Source of the DNA: Desulfovibrio piger
Lineage (GTDB): Bacteria > Desulfobacterota > Desulfovibrionia > Desulfovibrionales > Desulfovibrionaceae
NCBI RefSeq assembly: GCF_900116045.1
Contig: NZ_LT630450.1
Location: 841,501 to 905,500 of the forward strand
Direction: 5' to 3'
DNA length: 64,000 nt
Within the stretch, counting starts at the first letter, position 1. Each line of letters begins with the position of its first letter. Under the pieces are notes generated by a model. That model saw only the letters and a list, made by a program, of their open reading frames with translations. It had not been told where the DNA came from and made no database searches. The position numbers were made by a program, and so were the translations under genes. This document shows positions 50,672-59,551 of this stretch, piece by piece.

Positions 50672-51931
50672 CTAGCCCTGCGGATCATCCTGCGGCAAAA
50701 GCAGGTTGAGGACCACACCGGTGACGGCCGCCAGGCCGATGCCGGCCAGCTTGAAACCACCGATACTGACCTGCATCCCGCCCACGCCGAAAATGATGAT
50801 CAGGGCCACGATGACCATGTTGCGGGGGCGCAGCAGGTCCTGCCCCGCGCGCACCAGCGTGTTCAGGCCCACCACCATGATGGCCCCGAACAAAAGGATC
50901 ATGATCCCGCCCATGACAGGTGCGGGGATGCAGCTGAGGAAGGCCCCCACCTTGGCGACCATGGAAAGCAGGATGGCGCACAGCGCGGCCCAGGTCATGA
51001 CCGCGGGATTGAAGGCCCGGGTCAGGGTCACGGCGCCGGTCACTTCGGAATAGGTGGTATTGGGCGGCCCGCCCAGCAGACAGGCGGCCATGGTGGCGAT
51101 CCCGTCCCCCAGCATGGTGTTCTTCACACCGGGGTCACGCAGATAATCCTTGCCCGTGACGGAACTGATGGCGATGATGTCGCCAAAATGCTCGATGACC
51201 GGTGCCAGGGTCACCGGGATGATGAAGAGCAGCGGCTCCCAGGAGAATTCCGGCAGGCTGAACGCGGGCAGGGCCAGCCAGGGGCTTTTGCCCACCGCCT
51301 CCCAGCTGGTCACGCCCATGATCTCCGCCATCACCAGCCCCGCGGCGATACCGCACAGGATGGGCACCAGGCGCAGCATGCCGCGTCCCAGCAGGGAGAC
51401 GGCCACGGTCACGGCCAGGGAAACCATGGAAATGCTCATGGCCGTTGCCTGGGGCATGGCCGGACCGCTCTGGCCCAGGGCCATCTTGACGGCCGTGGGC
51501 GCCAGCACGAGGCCGATGACCATGATGACCGGCCCGGTCACGATGGGCGGCAGCAGGCGCAGGATGAGCCCCATGCCGCGCCAGCGGATGAGCAGGCTGA
51601 TGAACACATAGAGCAGACCGGAAAAGACCAGGGCCCCCATGGTGCGGGGCATGCCCCAGGTTTCCACGCCGTAGATGATGGGCGCGATGAAGGCAAAGGA
51701 AGACGCGAGGAAGATGGGGACCCTGCCCCGCGTGACGAGCTGGAACAGCAGCGTGCCCACACCGGCGGTGAACAGGGCAACATTGCTGTTGAGCCCCGTC
51801 AGCAAGGGGACAAGCACCAGCGCGCCGAAAGCCACAAAAAGCATCTGCGCGCCCAGAAGGCAGTCACGCAGACGCAGCCTGTAACGGCAGGGATCGAACT
51901 CCCCGCCTCCGGTGGTGAGCTGTTCCGCCAT
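50672..51931 (-). CDS. uraA: Uracil permease UraA (NCS2 family)
   Basis: 419 residues, about 12-14 membrane segments. UraA landmarks are visible: the substrate-site APVIEHFGDI (Glu/His), GGPPNTTYSE with the second Glu, and NTTYSEVTGAVTLT. It brings uracil into the cell with protons for use by Upp, encoded 8 bp upstream in the same operon. The N-terminus has a 20-residue charged lead before the first helix. The gene ends in TAG within a short direct repeat. Confidence 0.93.
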   Translation of the reverse strand: MAEQLTTGGGEFDPCRYRLRLRDCLLGAQMLFVAFGALVLVPLLTGLNSNVALFTAGVGTLLFQLVTRGRVPIFLASSFAFIAPIIYGVETWGMPRTMGALVFSGLLYVFISLLIRWRGMGLILRLLPPIVTGPVIMVIGLVLAPTAVKMALGQSGPAMPQATAMSISMVSLAVTVAVSLLGRGMLRLVPILCGIAAGLVMAEIMGVTSWEAVGKSPWLALPAFSLPEFSWEPLLFIIPVTLAPVIEHFGDIIAISSVTGKDYLRDPGVKNTMLGDGIATMAACLLGGPPNTTYSEVTGAVTLTRAFNPAVMTWAALCAILLSMVAKVGAFLSCIPAPVMGGIMILLFGAIMVVGLNTLVRAGQDLLRPRNMVIVALIIIFGVGGMQVSIGGFKLAGIGLAAVTGVVLNLLLPQDDPQG

Positions 51932-51939
51932 GCGGCCTC

Positions 51940-52566
51940 CTACTTGGTGCCGAAGATGCGGTCGCCGGCATCCCCCAGGCCGGGGATGATATAGCCGTGC
52001 TCGTTCAGGTGCGAGTCCACCGCCGCAGTATAGATCTCCACATCGGGATGTTTTGCCTGGACCCTGGCGATGCCTTCGGGCGCGCAGACCAGATTGAGGC
52101 TGCAGATATGCCTGCAGCCTCGTTTCTTGAGGATGTCGATGGTGGCGATGAGCGAACCGCCCGTAGCCAGCATGGGATCCAGGATGATGGCCAGGCGGCT
52201 TTCGATGTTGCGGGCCAGCTTGGCATAATATTCCACGGGTTCCAGCGTCTCTTCATTGCGGTACAGGCCCACCACGCTGATCTTGGCCCCGGGGATCATG
52301 TCCAGGACGCCGTCCATGAGTCCCAGCCCGGCGCGCAGGATGGGGACGATGGTCACCATCTTGCCGGAAATGGCCTCCACTTCCACGGGCCCGGCCCAGC
52401 CTTGCACCGTATGCTTCTCAGTGCTGAAGCCCTTGGTGGCCTCATAGATGAGCAAGCGGGCAATCTCATTGGAAACACTGCGGAATTCACTGGTGGACGT
52501 ACTGTCCTTGCGCAGGATGCCGAGCTTGTGCCGCACCAGGGGGTGATCCACTACATGGACTGCCAT
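51940..52566 (-). CDS. upp: Uracil phosphoribosyltransferase
   Basis: 208 residues, the standard length, from the ATG at 52566 with AAGGAG upstream. The PRPP-binding loop [10 protein letters not shown], the uracil-site [13 protein letters not shown] and [10 protein letters not shown] are all intact. It converts uracil plus PRPP to UMP in pyrimidine salvage. It is first in the upp-uraA operon, with a clear promoter at 52609-52637. Confidence 0.97.
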   Translation of the reverse strand: MAVHVVDHPLVRHKLGILRKDSTSTSEFRSVSNEIARLLIYEATKGFSTEKHTVQGWAGPVEVEAISGKMVTIVPILRAGLGLMDGVLDMIPGAKISVVGLYRNEETLEPVEYYAKLARNIESRLAIILDPMLATGGSLIATIDILKKRGCRHICSLNLVCAPEGIARVQAKHPDVEIYTAAVDSHLNEHGYIIPGLGDAGDRIFGTK

Positions 52567-52608
52567 ATCCAACTCCTTGCTGTAAATGAAAAAAGTTCGG
52601 GGCACTCC

Positions 52609-52637
52609 ACGCTATGCTGCGCCCTGTACGCTGTCAA
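52609..52637 (-). promoter_or_regulatory. Promoter of upp-uraA
   Basis: On the minus strand TTGACA (52632-52637), a 17-bp spacer and TAGCGT (52609-52614); the leader is about 35 nt. Confidence 0.6.
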
Positions 52638-52732
52638 GGCTTCGTGCAGGATCCGCGGGAAGGGACACGGTTTACAGCGCTCCCGCTTTGGCGTACCCAT
52701 AACCCACCGTTTTACTTTTTCAGAGGATCGTC

Positions 52733-53803
52733 ATGCCCCCAGTCCAGGACGTTGCCGCATTTCTGGCCATGCGGGACCAGGGCCTCCCGCTGCTGGATGT
52801 CCGCTCTCCCGGCGAATTCGCCCTTGCCCATATCCCCGGTGCCCTCAACCTGCCCCTGTTCACCGATGAAGAGCGGGCCAGGGTCGGTACGGCCCATGCC
52901 CGCAGCGGACGTGAAGGCGCCGTCCATCTGGCCCTGGAGCTGGTGGGCGGGCATCTGGCCGCCCTGCTTGCCCGTGCCCGCCACCTGTGCGGCGGCAAAC
53001 GCGAAGTCCTGCTCCACTGCTGGCGGGGCGGCATGCGCAGCGACAGCATGCGCTGGCTGCTGGAAACGGGCGGCTTCACCGTGCACAGGCTGGAGGGCGG
53101 CTACAAAAGCTACAGGACCTTCGTGCGCAGCGAGCTGGCCCGGCCCCGGCCCATCCTCGTGCTGGGCGGCTACACGGGCTGCGGCAAGACGGACATCCTG
53201 CTGGAGCTGCAGCGCCTCGGTTCGCAGGTCATCGACCTGGAAGGCCTGGCCCGCCACAAGGGCTCTGCCTTCGGGGCCCTGGGCCAGCCCGAGGAACAGC
53301 CCGGCAACGAGTGGTTCGAGAACCAGCTCTACGAACAGTGGCGGCGCTGCGATCCTGCCCGTCCTGTCTGGCTTGAGGACGAAAGCCGTCATATCGGTCA
53401 TGTGACCATGTGCGAGGAATTCTTTGCCCAGCTGGGACGCAGCCCGCTGGTCCGCATCCTGCTGCCGGCCGAGGAACGCGTCGCCCATCTCGTCCGCGAC
53501 TACGGCGGACAGGACATGCGGGAAGGCCTGCTGGCGGCCCTGGAGCGCCTGCAACGCCGGCTGGGCAGTGAACTGACCCGGCGCTGCCGCCAGTGGATCG
53601 ATACGGGGAATTACGCCGACGCCGCCCGTGCGGTGCTCCATTATTATGACCGCTGCTATGCGCATCAGATAGAGAACCGTCAGGCCCCCGTCCTCAAGGA
53701 ACTGGCCTGCACCACCGACGACCCGGCCCTGGCCGCCCGCCTGCTCCGCCAGTGGGAAGAAGGTTTGCCGCCGGACACGTTCGCCGCTCCCGCATCCCTG
53801 TAA
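52733..53803 (+). CDS. mnmH: tRNA 2-selenouridine synthase (MnmH/SelU/YbbB)
   Basis: 356 residues. The N-terminal rhodanese domain has the active Cys in LLHCWRGGMRSDSMRWL; the C-terminal P-loop domain has GGYTGCGKTDIL and WLEDESRHIG. It replaces sulfur by selenium at the wobble 2-thiouridine of Lys, Glu and Gln tRNAs, using selenophosphate, through a geranylated intermediate. AGAGG precedes the ATG. It is followed after 23 bp by a DSD1-type gene. Together with Sec-containing fdhF it indicates an active selenophosphate pathway. Confidence 0.95.
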   Translation: MPPVQDVAAFLAMRDQGLPLLDVRSPGEFALAHIPGALNLPLFTDEERARVGTAHARSGREGAVHLALELVGGHLAALLARARHLCGGKREVLLHCWRGGMRSDSMRWLLETGGFTVHRLEGGYKSYRTFVRSELARPRPILVLGGYTGCGKTDILLELQRLGSQVIDLEGLARHKGSAFGALGQPEEQPGNEWFENQLYEQWRRCDPARPVWLEDESRHIGHVTMCEEFFAQLGRSPLVRILLPAEERVAHLVRDYGGQDMREGLLAALERLQRRLGSELTRRCRQWIDTGNYADAARAVLHYYDRCYAHQIENRQAPVLKELACTTDDPALAARLLRQWEEGLPPDTFAAPASL

Positions 53804-53826
53804 CCACCCCCGACAAGGAGGAAGAG

Positions 53827-54942
53827 ATGACCACACTCGCTGCGCTGACCACGCCCTGCCTGCTGCTGGAAGATGAAAAGCTGCAGGCCAATATGGACCG
53901 GCTGGCCCGCCGCCTGCACGAGCGCGGCGTCTCCCTGCGGCCCCATCTCAAGACCTGCAAGAACAGGGAGATCGCCCGTCGCTGCATGGAAAGCCCCACC
54001 GGCCCGGCCACGGTCTCCACACTGGCGGAAGCCGAATATTTTGCCGCAGGCGGCGTGCGCGACATCTGCTATGCCGTCGGCATCGCTCCCAACAAGCTGG
54101 AACGGGTGGCCGGACTGCGCCGGCGCGGCATCGACCTGAGCGTGGTGCTGGACAATGAGGAAAGCGCCCGGCTGCTGGTGGACTTTGCCCGGCAGCGGGA
54201 CTGCCGCCTGGCCGTGCTGCTGGAGATAGACTGTGACGGACACCGGGCCGGACTGCGACCCGACGATCCCCGTCTGACGGCCATCGCCGCCCTGCTGCGG
54301 GACGGCGGCCAGGAAGTCCGCGGCGTCCTGACCCATGCGGGGTCCGCCTATGACCTGCCCGGCACGGAGGCCATCACCGCCCTGGCCGCACAGGAGTGCG
54401 CCGCGGCCACTACGGCGGCACGGCTGCTGCGGGAAGCCGGTTTCCCCTGCCCCGTGGTCAGCGTCGGCTCCACGCCCACGGCCTTTTTCGGTGAGGATTT
54501 TTCCGGCATCACGGAAGTCCGGGCGGGCGTCTATGTCTTCCAGGACCTCGTCATGGCCGGTCTGGGCGTCTGCCGCCCCGAAGACCTGGCCCTTTCCGTG
54601 CTGACCACGGTCATCGGACGGCAAGGCGACGGCCGTGCCCTGATCGTCGATGCGGGCTGGATGGCCCTTTCACGCGATACGGGCCTGCCCTGGAAGCGGG
54701 ATGCCTTCGGCTACGGGCTCGTCTGCGACGAGGCTGGGCAACTGATCCCCGGTCTGCGCGTCACGGAGACCAACCAGGAGCACGGCATCGTCAGCGGGCC
54801 TTCCTGCCCCGCCCTGCCCGCAGGCACCCGCCTGCGCATCCTGCCCGTCCATGCCTGCGCCACCGCGGCCTGCTTCGACAGCTACATCCTCCTGCAGGAC
54901 GGCCGGATCAGCGGCCGTCTCGAACGCTGCCGGGGCTGGTAA
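53827..54942 (+). CDS. DSD1-family PLP enzyme (D-threonine aldolase / D-serine dehydratase-like)
   Basis: 371 residues, fold-type III PLP enzyme of the alanine-racemase barrel type. The PLP lysine is in RPHLKTCK near residue 40; GVLTHAGSAYD and VSVGSTPTAFF bind phosphate; the C-terminal VHACATAACF supplies the His and Cys zinc ligands of D-serine dehydratase. It acts on D-3-hydroxy amino acids: either cleavage of D-threonine or deamination of D-serine. It starts 23 bp after mnmH (AAGGAGG), so the two are co-transcribed, though no functional link is known. Confidence 0.88.
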   Translation: MTTLAALTTPCLLLEDEKLQANMDRLARRLHERGVSLRPHLKTCKNREIARRCMESPTGPATVSTLAEAEYFAAGGVRDICYAVGIAPNKLERVAGLRRRGIDLSVVLDNEESARLLVDFARQRDCRLAVLLEIDCDGHRAGLRPDDPRLTAIAALLRDGGQEVRGVLTHAGSAYDLPGTEAITALAAQECAAATTAARLLREAGFPCPVVSVGSTPTAFFGEDFSGITEVRAGVYVFQDLVMAGLGVCRPEDLALSVLTTVIGRQGDGRALIVDAGWMALSRDTGLPWKRDAFGYGLVCDEAGQLIPGLRVTETNQEHGIVSGPSCPALPAGTRLRILPVHACATAACFDSYILLQDGRISGRLERCRGW

Positions 54943-55067
54943 GGATCCGTTTCCCGGGGCCGCACGCGCAGCTCTTCTTGCTGCGGCCCCGCATCCGACG
55001 GTCCTCCGTTCGCTTTTTTTGCGGCTTTTCTCCCTGTCCGGCACACCAGTGACGCGAGGTCGTAACC

Positions 55068-55904
55068 ATGGACGGACATGTCCTGCTTCTTGTGCTGGCC
55101 GCGGCCCTGCTGCACGCCACCTGGAACAGCATCGTCAAAGGCGGCTCCAACAAACTTTTCGAATCTTCCATAAACGCCCTGGGCGGCGGGCTGGGAGCCC
55201 TGGCCATCCTGCCCTTCCTGCCCGCACCGGCGCCGGAATCCTGGGGCCTGCTGGCACTTTCCTGCTGTTTCCACCTGACATATTACATCTGCATCTCGCA
55301 GGCTTATGACAAGGTGGACCTGTCCATGGGCTATACCATCATGCGCGGCTGTGCCCCCATGCTCACGGCCCTGGCCCTGCTGCTGCTCGGCAACCACATC
55401 AGCCTCACCGCCTGGGGCGGTATCCTCCTGCTCTGCCTCGGCATCCTGACCCTGACCCTGGAGCATGTCCACAAGGGGGCCCGTGCCGCGGACATCCTCA
55501 TCTGTCTGCGCACGTCCCTGGTCATCGCGGCCTATACGCTGGCCGATGGACACGGTGCCCGGGCCAGCGGCAACGGCGTCAGCTATACCTGCTGGATCTT
55601 CTTCCTCAACATCTTCCCCATCCATGCCTATGTGCTCTGGCGGCACGGGCACACCTACATCAGCTATCTGCGGGCCCGCGCGGCCACGGGCCTGTTCGGC
55701 GGTCTGTGCGGCCTGGGCTCCTACGGCATCGCCCTCTGGGCCATGACCCTGGCCCCCATCGCCCTGGTGGCGGCCCTGCGCGAGACCTCCGTGATCTTCG
55801 GCATGCTTCTGGCCGTCATCTTCCTGCACGAACGGCTCTCGCCTCCGCGCATCCTGGCCATCCTCATCGTCATGGGCGGGGCCATGCTGATACGGCTCGG
55901 CTGA
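55068..55904 (+). CDS. EamA/DMT-family transporter
   Basis: 278 residues, about ten helices. LLHATWNSIVKGGSNK, YDKVDLSMGYTIMRGCAPM and ALRETSVIFGMLLAVIFLHERL mark the EamA repeats of the subgroup often seen beside amino-acid genes. The substrate is unknown. It lies 125 bp after the DSD1 gene in the same direction, so a role in export of a D-amino-acid product is possible but only positional. Confidence 0.85.
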   Translation: MDGHVLLLVLAAALLHATWNSIVKGGSNKLFESSINALGGGLGALAILPFLPAPAPESWGLLALSCCFHLTYYICISQAYDKVDLSMGYTIMRGCAPMLTALALLLLGNHISLTAWGGILLLCLGILTLTLEHVHKGARAADILICLRTSLVIAAYTLADGHGARASGNGVSYTCWIFFLNIFPIHAYVLWRHGHTYISYLRARAATGLFGGLCGLGSYGIALWAMTLAPIALVAALRETSVIFGMLLAVIFLHERLSPPRILAILIVMGGAMLIRLG

Positions 55905-56105
55905 GGCATCCCGGCATCCTCGCCATCCATGCGGACGGGCCATCCCCGCGCACGCTGCGGAGGGCGTCCTGTTCCTGCCCGGCGCCACCGGATGGCCCGT
56001 GCTTTTGTCCTCGCGTACACCAGCCGACGGCACCGCCTGATCCGGGCATCACCGTCGTCGGCATACCGGACTGCCAGCCCGCCCCGGTCCCGGCGCGCCC
56101 CCTCC

Positions 56106-57110
56106 TCACGAGTTCGGGAGGCACCCCGTGGCCAGCTGTTCCGCCAGCCAGGCAGCGCCCCACAGGCCGCTGTGCGCATCCGTATAGCGGCTGACAGGAA
56201 GGCGTTCCAGCACATCCAGGCCAGGAGCCATGAAGAACCCTTCTGCAAAGGCCGGGTGCTCCGTGACCGCAGGATTGCGCAGCACCATGCCGCCGGTAAG
56301 GAACAGCCCGCTGTAACACAGCGTGGCCAGGCCCCAGTGCGCGCAGGTCCGTCCCAGGAAGCGGGCATACCAGCGCAGGGTCGGACAATCATCGGCCAGC
56401 CCTTCGGCCGCCGCGGCAGCGGGCGCCAGTTCCCGGCCTGTCAGGAAATGGTGCAGCACGGCCAGCCCCCGCCCCGTGACGATGTCATCGGCCCGCAGCA
56501 GCGACCGCCCAAGCTGCTTCCGGGCAAAGAGCGCGAATGCCTCCTCTTCCCGTCCCAGAAAGGCAAAAGCCTGATGCCCGGCCTCTGACGGCAGGGGCAG
56601 CCAGCGCAGCCGCCCGTTGTCCACCTGCGGGACGAGCCAGCCGGCCCCCAGCCCCGTACCGGCCCCCAGCACGGCCACCGGCGCAGGCGCCTCTCCAGCA
56701 GAACGGCGTGACGGACAGGGCATGTCAGCCGGTCCCAGCAGATGCCGGGACCGCTCCCCGATCCGGGTCAGGCAGGCGCAGGCCTCGCAGACGAAATCAT
56801 TGACCACCCGGGCACGACGCAGGCCGAAGCGCGGCATGGCGGTTTTCAGATCCACCCGCAAGGGGGCGTTGCTCAGACGGGCCGTCAGGCCATCCGGCAC
56901 AGGTCCGGCGACGCCCATGACCAGTGCGGCGACCTGTGACAGCGACGTGTGCTGACGCTTTTCCCACTGTTCCAGCACGGCATCACTGTCCTTCAGGCGG
57001 GCCGTGGGACATGTTTCCACAGCGTCCAGGGCCAGCCCCCGGGCCGTAACGGTAAAACGGGCAAAACGGCAGTGGGTCCCGCCCAGATCGATGGTGGCAA
57101 GCATGTTCAT
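56106..57110 (-). CDS. glk: Glucokinase (Glk type)
   Basis: 334 residues, the usual Glk length. TIDLGGTHCRFARF is the phosphate-1 ATP motif, AVLGAGTGLGAG the second, PSEAGHQAFAF the substrate loop and LFLTGGMVLRN the adenosine motif. It phosphorylates glucose with ATP in the cytoplasm, which would recover glucose freed by the GH133 and GH57 enzymes of the glycogen operon. The start at 57110 has upstream GGAGAACGAAAG; Met three residues later is an alternative. It stands alone and converges on the EamA gene. Confidence 0.92.
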   Translation of the reverse strand: MNMLATIDLGGTHCRFARFTVTARGLALDAVETCPTARLKDSDAVLEQWEKRQHTSLSQVAALVMGVAGPVPDGLTARLSNAPLRVDLKTAMPRFGLRRARVVNDFVCEACACLTRIGERSRHLLGPADMPCPSRRSAGEAPAPVAVLGAGTGLGAGWLVPQVDNGRLRWLPLPSEAGHQAFAFLGREEEAFALFARKQLGRSLLRADDIVTGRGLAVLHHFLTGRELAPAAAAAEGLADDCPTLRWYARFLGRTCAHWGLATLCYSGLFLTGGMVLRNPAVTEHPAFAEGFFMAPGLDVLERLPVSRYTDAHSGLWGAAWLAEQLATGCLPNS

Positions 57111-57356
57111 GGTCTTTCGTTCTCCGTACGACATGTTCCCGCCAGCCTACGCATGACGGCCCTGCAGGTCAAAGCGGAAGCCTCCGCCGGGATGCGGCGC
57201 GGTGCCCACAGAACGACAGGCCGCGGACGCCTGTTCCCTTCTTCCCCATCCGGCGGGATGTTTTTCCTTGGCGGCCGCCTGCTCGACTACGGCCGCACAC
57301 TCTGTCATACTGCCGGGAACAGTGCCCGTCCTGTCCCCTTCAGCCCCGGAGTGTCC

Positions 57357-57683
57357 ATGGCCCGCAAAAACGACAAGCGTTTCCTTCAGGCGAACCGGGA
57401 AGCCCTGTTCGCCCTGGCCGCCTATGCCCTGTATTTTCTCTGGTGGTATCTGACAGCCTACGGTCTGGGGAGCGATGCCCCGGAAAACTACAGGTATACG
57501 CTGGGCATGCCGGACTGGTTCTTCTACAGCTGCGTGCTGGGCTACCCTGTGGCCTGCCTGCTCGTCTGGGGCCTGGTGCGTTTTTTCTTCAAGGACATGC
57601 CGCTTGGCTCTGACGAAAACCCGCAGGCACCGGAAAGGTCTTCCGCAGGAGAAAGCCGTCCCGGCCGGGAGGAACGTCCATGA
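57357..57683 (+). CDS. yhdT: YhdT/DUF997 family membrane protein, PanF partner
   Basis: 108 residues with two membrane helices (about 15-37 and 52-76), GMPDWFFYSCVLGYPV between them, and a charged, unstructured tail. E. coli yhdT precedes panF in the same way. The start at 57357 follows GGAG; longer in-frame frames upstream have no ribosome binding site. Its stop overlaps the panF start by ATGA. It is probably a small subunit or assembly factor for the sodium symporter. Confidence 0.85.
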   Translation: MARKNDKRFLQANREALFALAAYALYFLWWYLTAYGLGSDAPENYRYTLGMPDWFFYSCVLGYPVACLLVWGLVRFFFKDMPLGSDENPQAPERSSAGESRPGREERP

Positions 57684-59134
57684 CGGCTGCTGCCTCCACA
57701 CTGATCCCCATCGTCCTGTATCTGGCACTGTCCTTTGCGGTGGCCCTGTGGGCCGGCAGGCGCTCCCGCAAGCACGAGAACGCCTCGGGCTTCCTTGAGG
57801 AATATTTTCTGGGCAGCCGTTCCATGGGCGGCTTTGTGCTGGCCATGACCGTGGTGGCCAGCTACACCAGTGCCAGCAGTTTCATCGGCGGGCCGGGCGT
57901 GGCCTATACCGTGGGCCTGAGCTGGGTCCTGCTGGCCATGATCCAGATGCCCACCGTTTTCCTGACCATAGGGGTCCTGGGCAAACGTTTCGCCATGGAG
58001 GCCCGGGCCATGAATGCCGTGACCATCACCGATTACCTGCGCGTCCGCTACGGCAGCGACGCCGTAGCCATCCTCTGCTCTCTGGCCCTGCTGGTCTTCT
58101 TCGTGGCGGCCATGACGGCCCAGTTCATCGGCGGGGCGCGCCTGTTCCAGGCCATCACCGGCTATCCCTATGAGGCCGGGCTGGCGCTCTTCGGCATCAC
58201 GGTCATCGCCTATACCGCGCTGGGCGGCTTCCGCGCCGTGGTCCTTACCGATGCCATGCAGGGCATCGTCATGACCGTGGCCGCCGTCGTGGTGCTGCTG
58301 GCGGTGGTCCAGGCCGGCGGCGGCATGGAGGCCTGCATGTCGCGCCTCAAGGCCATCGATCCCGGTCTCATCACGCCCACAGGGCCCAAGGACGCCGTGC
58401 CCCAGCCCATGATCCTCTCCTTCTGGGTGCTGGTGGGCCTGGGCGTGCTGGGCCTGCCCCAGACGAGCCAGCGCTGCATGGGCTACAAGGACTCCCGGGC
58501 CATGCACAGCGCCATGATCATGGGCACGGTCATCATCGGTTTCCTGCTGCTGAGCGTCCATCTGGCCGGGGCGCTGGGGCGGGCCGTCATCCCCGACCTG
58601 GCCGTGGGCGACATGGCCATGCCCAGCCTGATCCTGGAACTGCTGCCGCCGTTCTGGGCCGGGGTCTTCATCGCCGGGCCCCTGGCGGCCATCATGTCCA
58701 CGGTGGACTCCATGCTGCTCCTGGCCTCAGCGGCCATCATCAAGGATCTTTATGTGCAGTATATCCTGAAGGGCGACAGCAGCCGCATGCCCTTGCAGCG
58801 CATCAAGCGTTTCAGCCTGGGCTGCACGGCCGCCATCGGCGCCATCGTCTTCGTGGCCGCGCTGGAGCCGCCGGATCTGCTGGTCTGGATCAATCTGTTC
58901 GCCTTCGGCGGTCTGGAAGCCACCTTCCTCTGGCCCCTGCTGCTGGGCCTGTACTGGCGCAACGCCAATGCGGCCGGAGCCCTGAGCTCCATCCTGGTGG
59001 GGGTGGCCTGTTTCTTTGCCCTGAGCGTCCTCAAGCCGCCCATGCACGGCATCCACGCCATCGTGCCCTCGACCCTCGCGGCCCTGCTGGCTTTCCTGCT
59101 GGGGAACAGGCTGGGGACATCGCGCCCCGCCTGA
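57680..59134 (+). CDS. panF: Sodium/pantothenate symporter
   Basis: 484 residues, matching E. coli PanF in length. Sodium:solute symporter family with 13 likely helices; EEYFLGSRSMGGFVLAMT, SYTSASSFIGGPGVAY and GGFRAVVLTDAMQGIVM are the SSS signatures with the sodium-binding Ser residues. It imports pantothenate for coenzyme A synthesis. Its start overlaps yhdT, and a terminator follows 30 bp after the stop. Confidence 0.93.
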   Translation: MTAAASTLIPIVLYLALSFAVALWAGRRSRKHENASGFLEEYFLGSRSMGGFVLAMTVVASYTSASSFIGGPGVAYTVGLSWVLLAMIQMPTVFLTIGVLGKRFAMEARAMNAVTITDYLRVRYGSDAVAILCSLALLVFFVAAMTAQFIGGARLFQAITGYPYEAGLALFGITVIAYTALGGFRAVVLTDAMQGIVMTVAAVVVLLAVVQAGGGMEACMSRLKAIDPGLITPTGPKDAVPQPMILSFWVLVGLGVLGLPQTSQRCMGYKDSRAMHSAMIMGTVIIGFLLLSVHLAGALGRAVIPDLAVGDMAMPSLILELLPPFWAGVFIAGPLAAIMSTVDSMLLLASAAIIKDLYVQYILKGDSSRMPLQRIKRFSLGCTAAIGAIVFVAALEPPDLLVWINLFAFGGLEATFLWPLLLGLYWRNANAAGALSSILVGVACFFALSVLKPPMHGIHAIVPSTLAALLAFLLGNRLGTSRPA

Positions 59135-59163
59135 CCATCCGGCCACACGAAACCAGAAGCGTC

Positions 59164-59191
59164 AAAGCCTCTCCGCCGGAGGGGCTTTTTT
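59164..59191 (+). terminator. Terminator of yhdT-panF
   Basis: AAAGCCTCTCC pairs with GGAGGGGCTTT around GCC, followed by TTTTTTA. Confidence 0.8.
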
Positions 59192-59501
59192 ATGAGGTAC
59201 GCCTATCCATCCGCGGTCCAGCCCAGAGAAAACAGGGGGCCGGCAGGTTTCCGACGACAGCAGGAAGACAAAACAGCAGCGTCTCCCTTCCACTCCGGCA
59301 TCACGGCAAGATCGCCCGCAAGACCGGCAGCCCCTGGCTGGCAGGAGGTCCCGGCCCTGCTTTGCCCGCGCCGGTCGCCCTCTCCGGCCCCAGCGCATTC
59401 TTCCCGGCCCCCCCATCCCGCGCCACGGTCCCCCGGAAGCAGGAGCATCATCCCGTACCGCAGCCGGCCGTCAGCCTGTCCCCTCAAAACCACAGGACAT
59501 G
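59192..59501. other. Gene-free stretch between convergent panF and TRAP operons
   Basis: About 310 bp, G+C-rich. Open frames on either strand lack start signals and domains. I see nothing functional between the two terminators. Confidence 0.45.
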
Positions 59502-59525
59502 AAAAAAGGGCCCCCGAAGGGGCCC
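59502..59525 (-). terminator. Terminator of the TRAP transporter operon
   Basis: On the minus strand GGGCCCC-TTCG-GGGGCCC followed by TTTTTTC: a perfect 7-bp stem with a stable UUCG loop, 27 bp beyond the large permease stop. Confidence 0.85.
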
Positions 59526-59551
59526 TGGCATGACAGGAAGGGGATCAGCGC

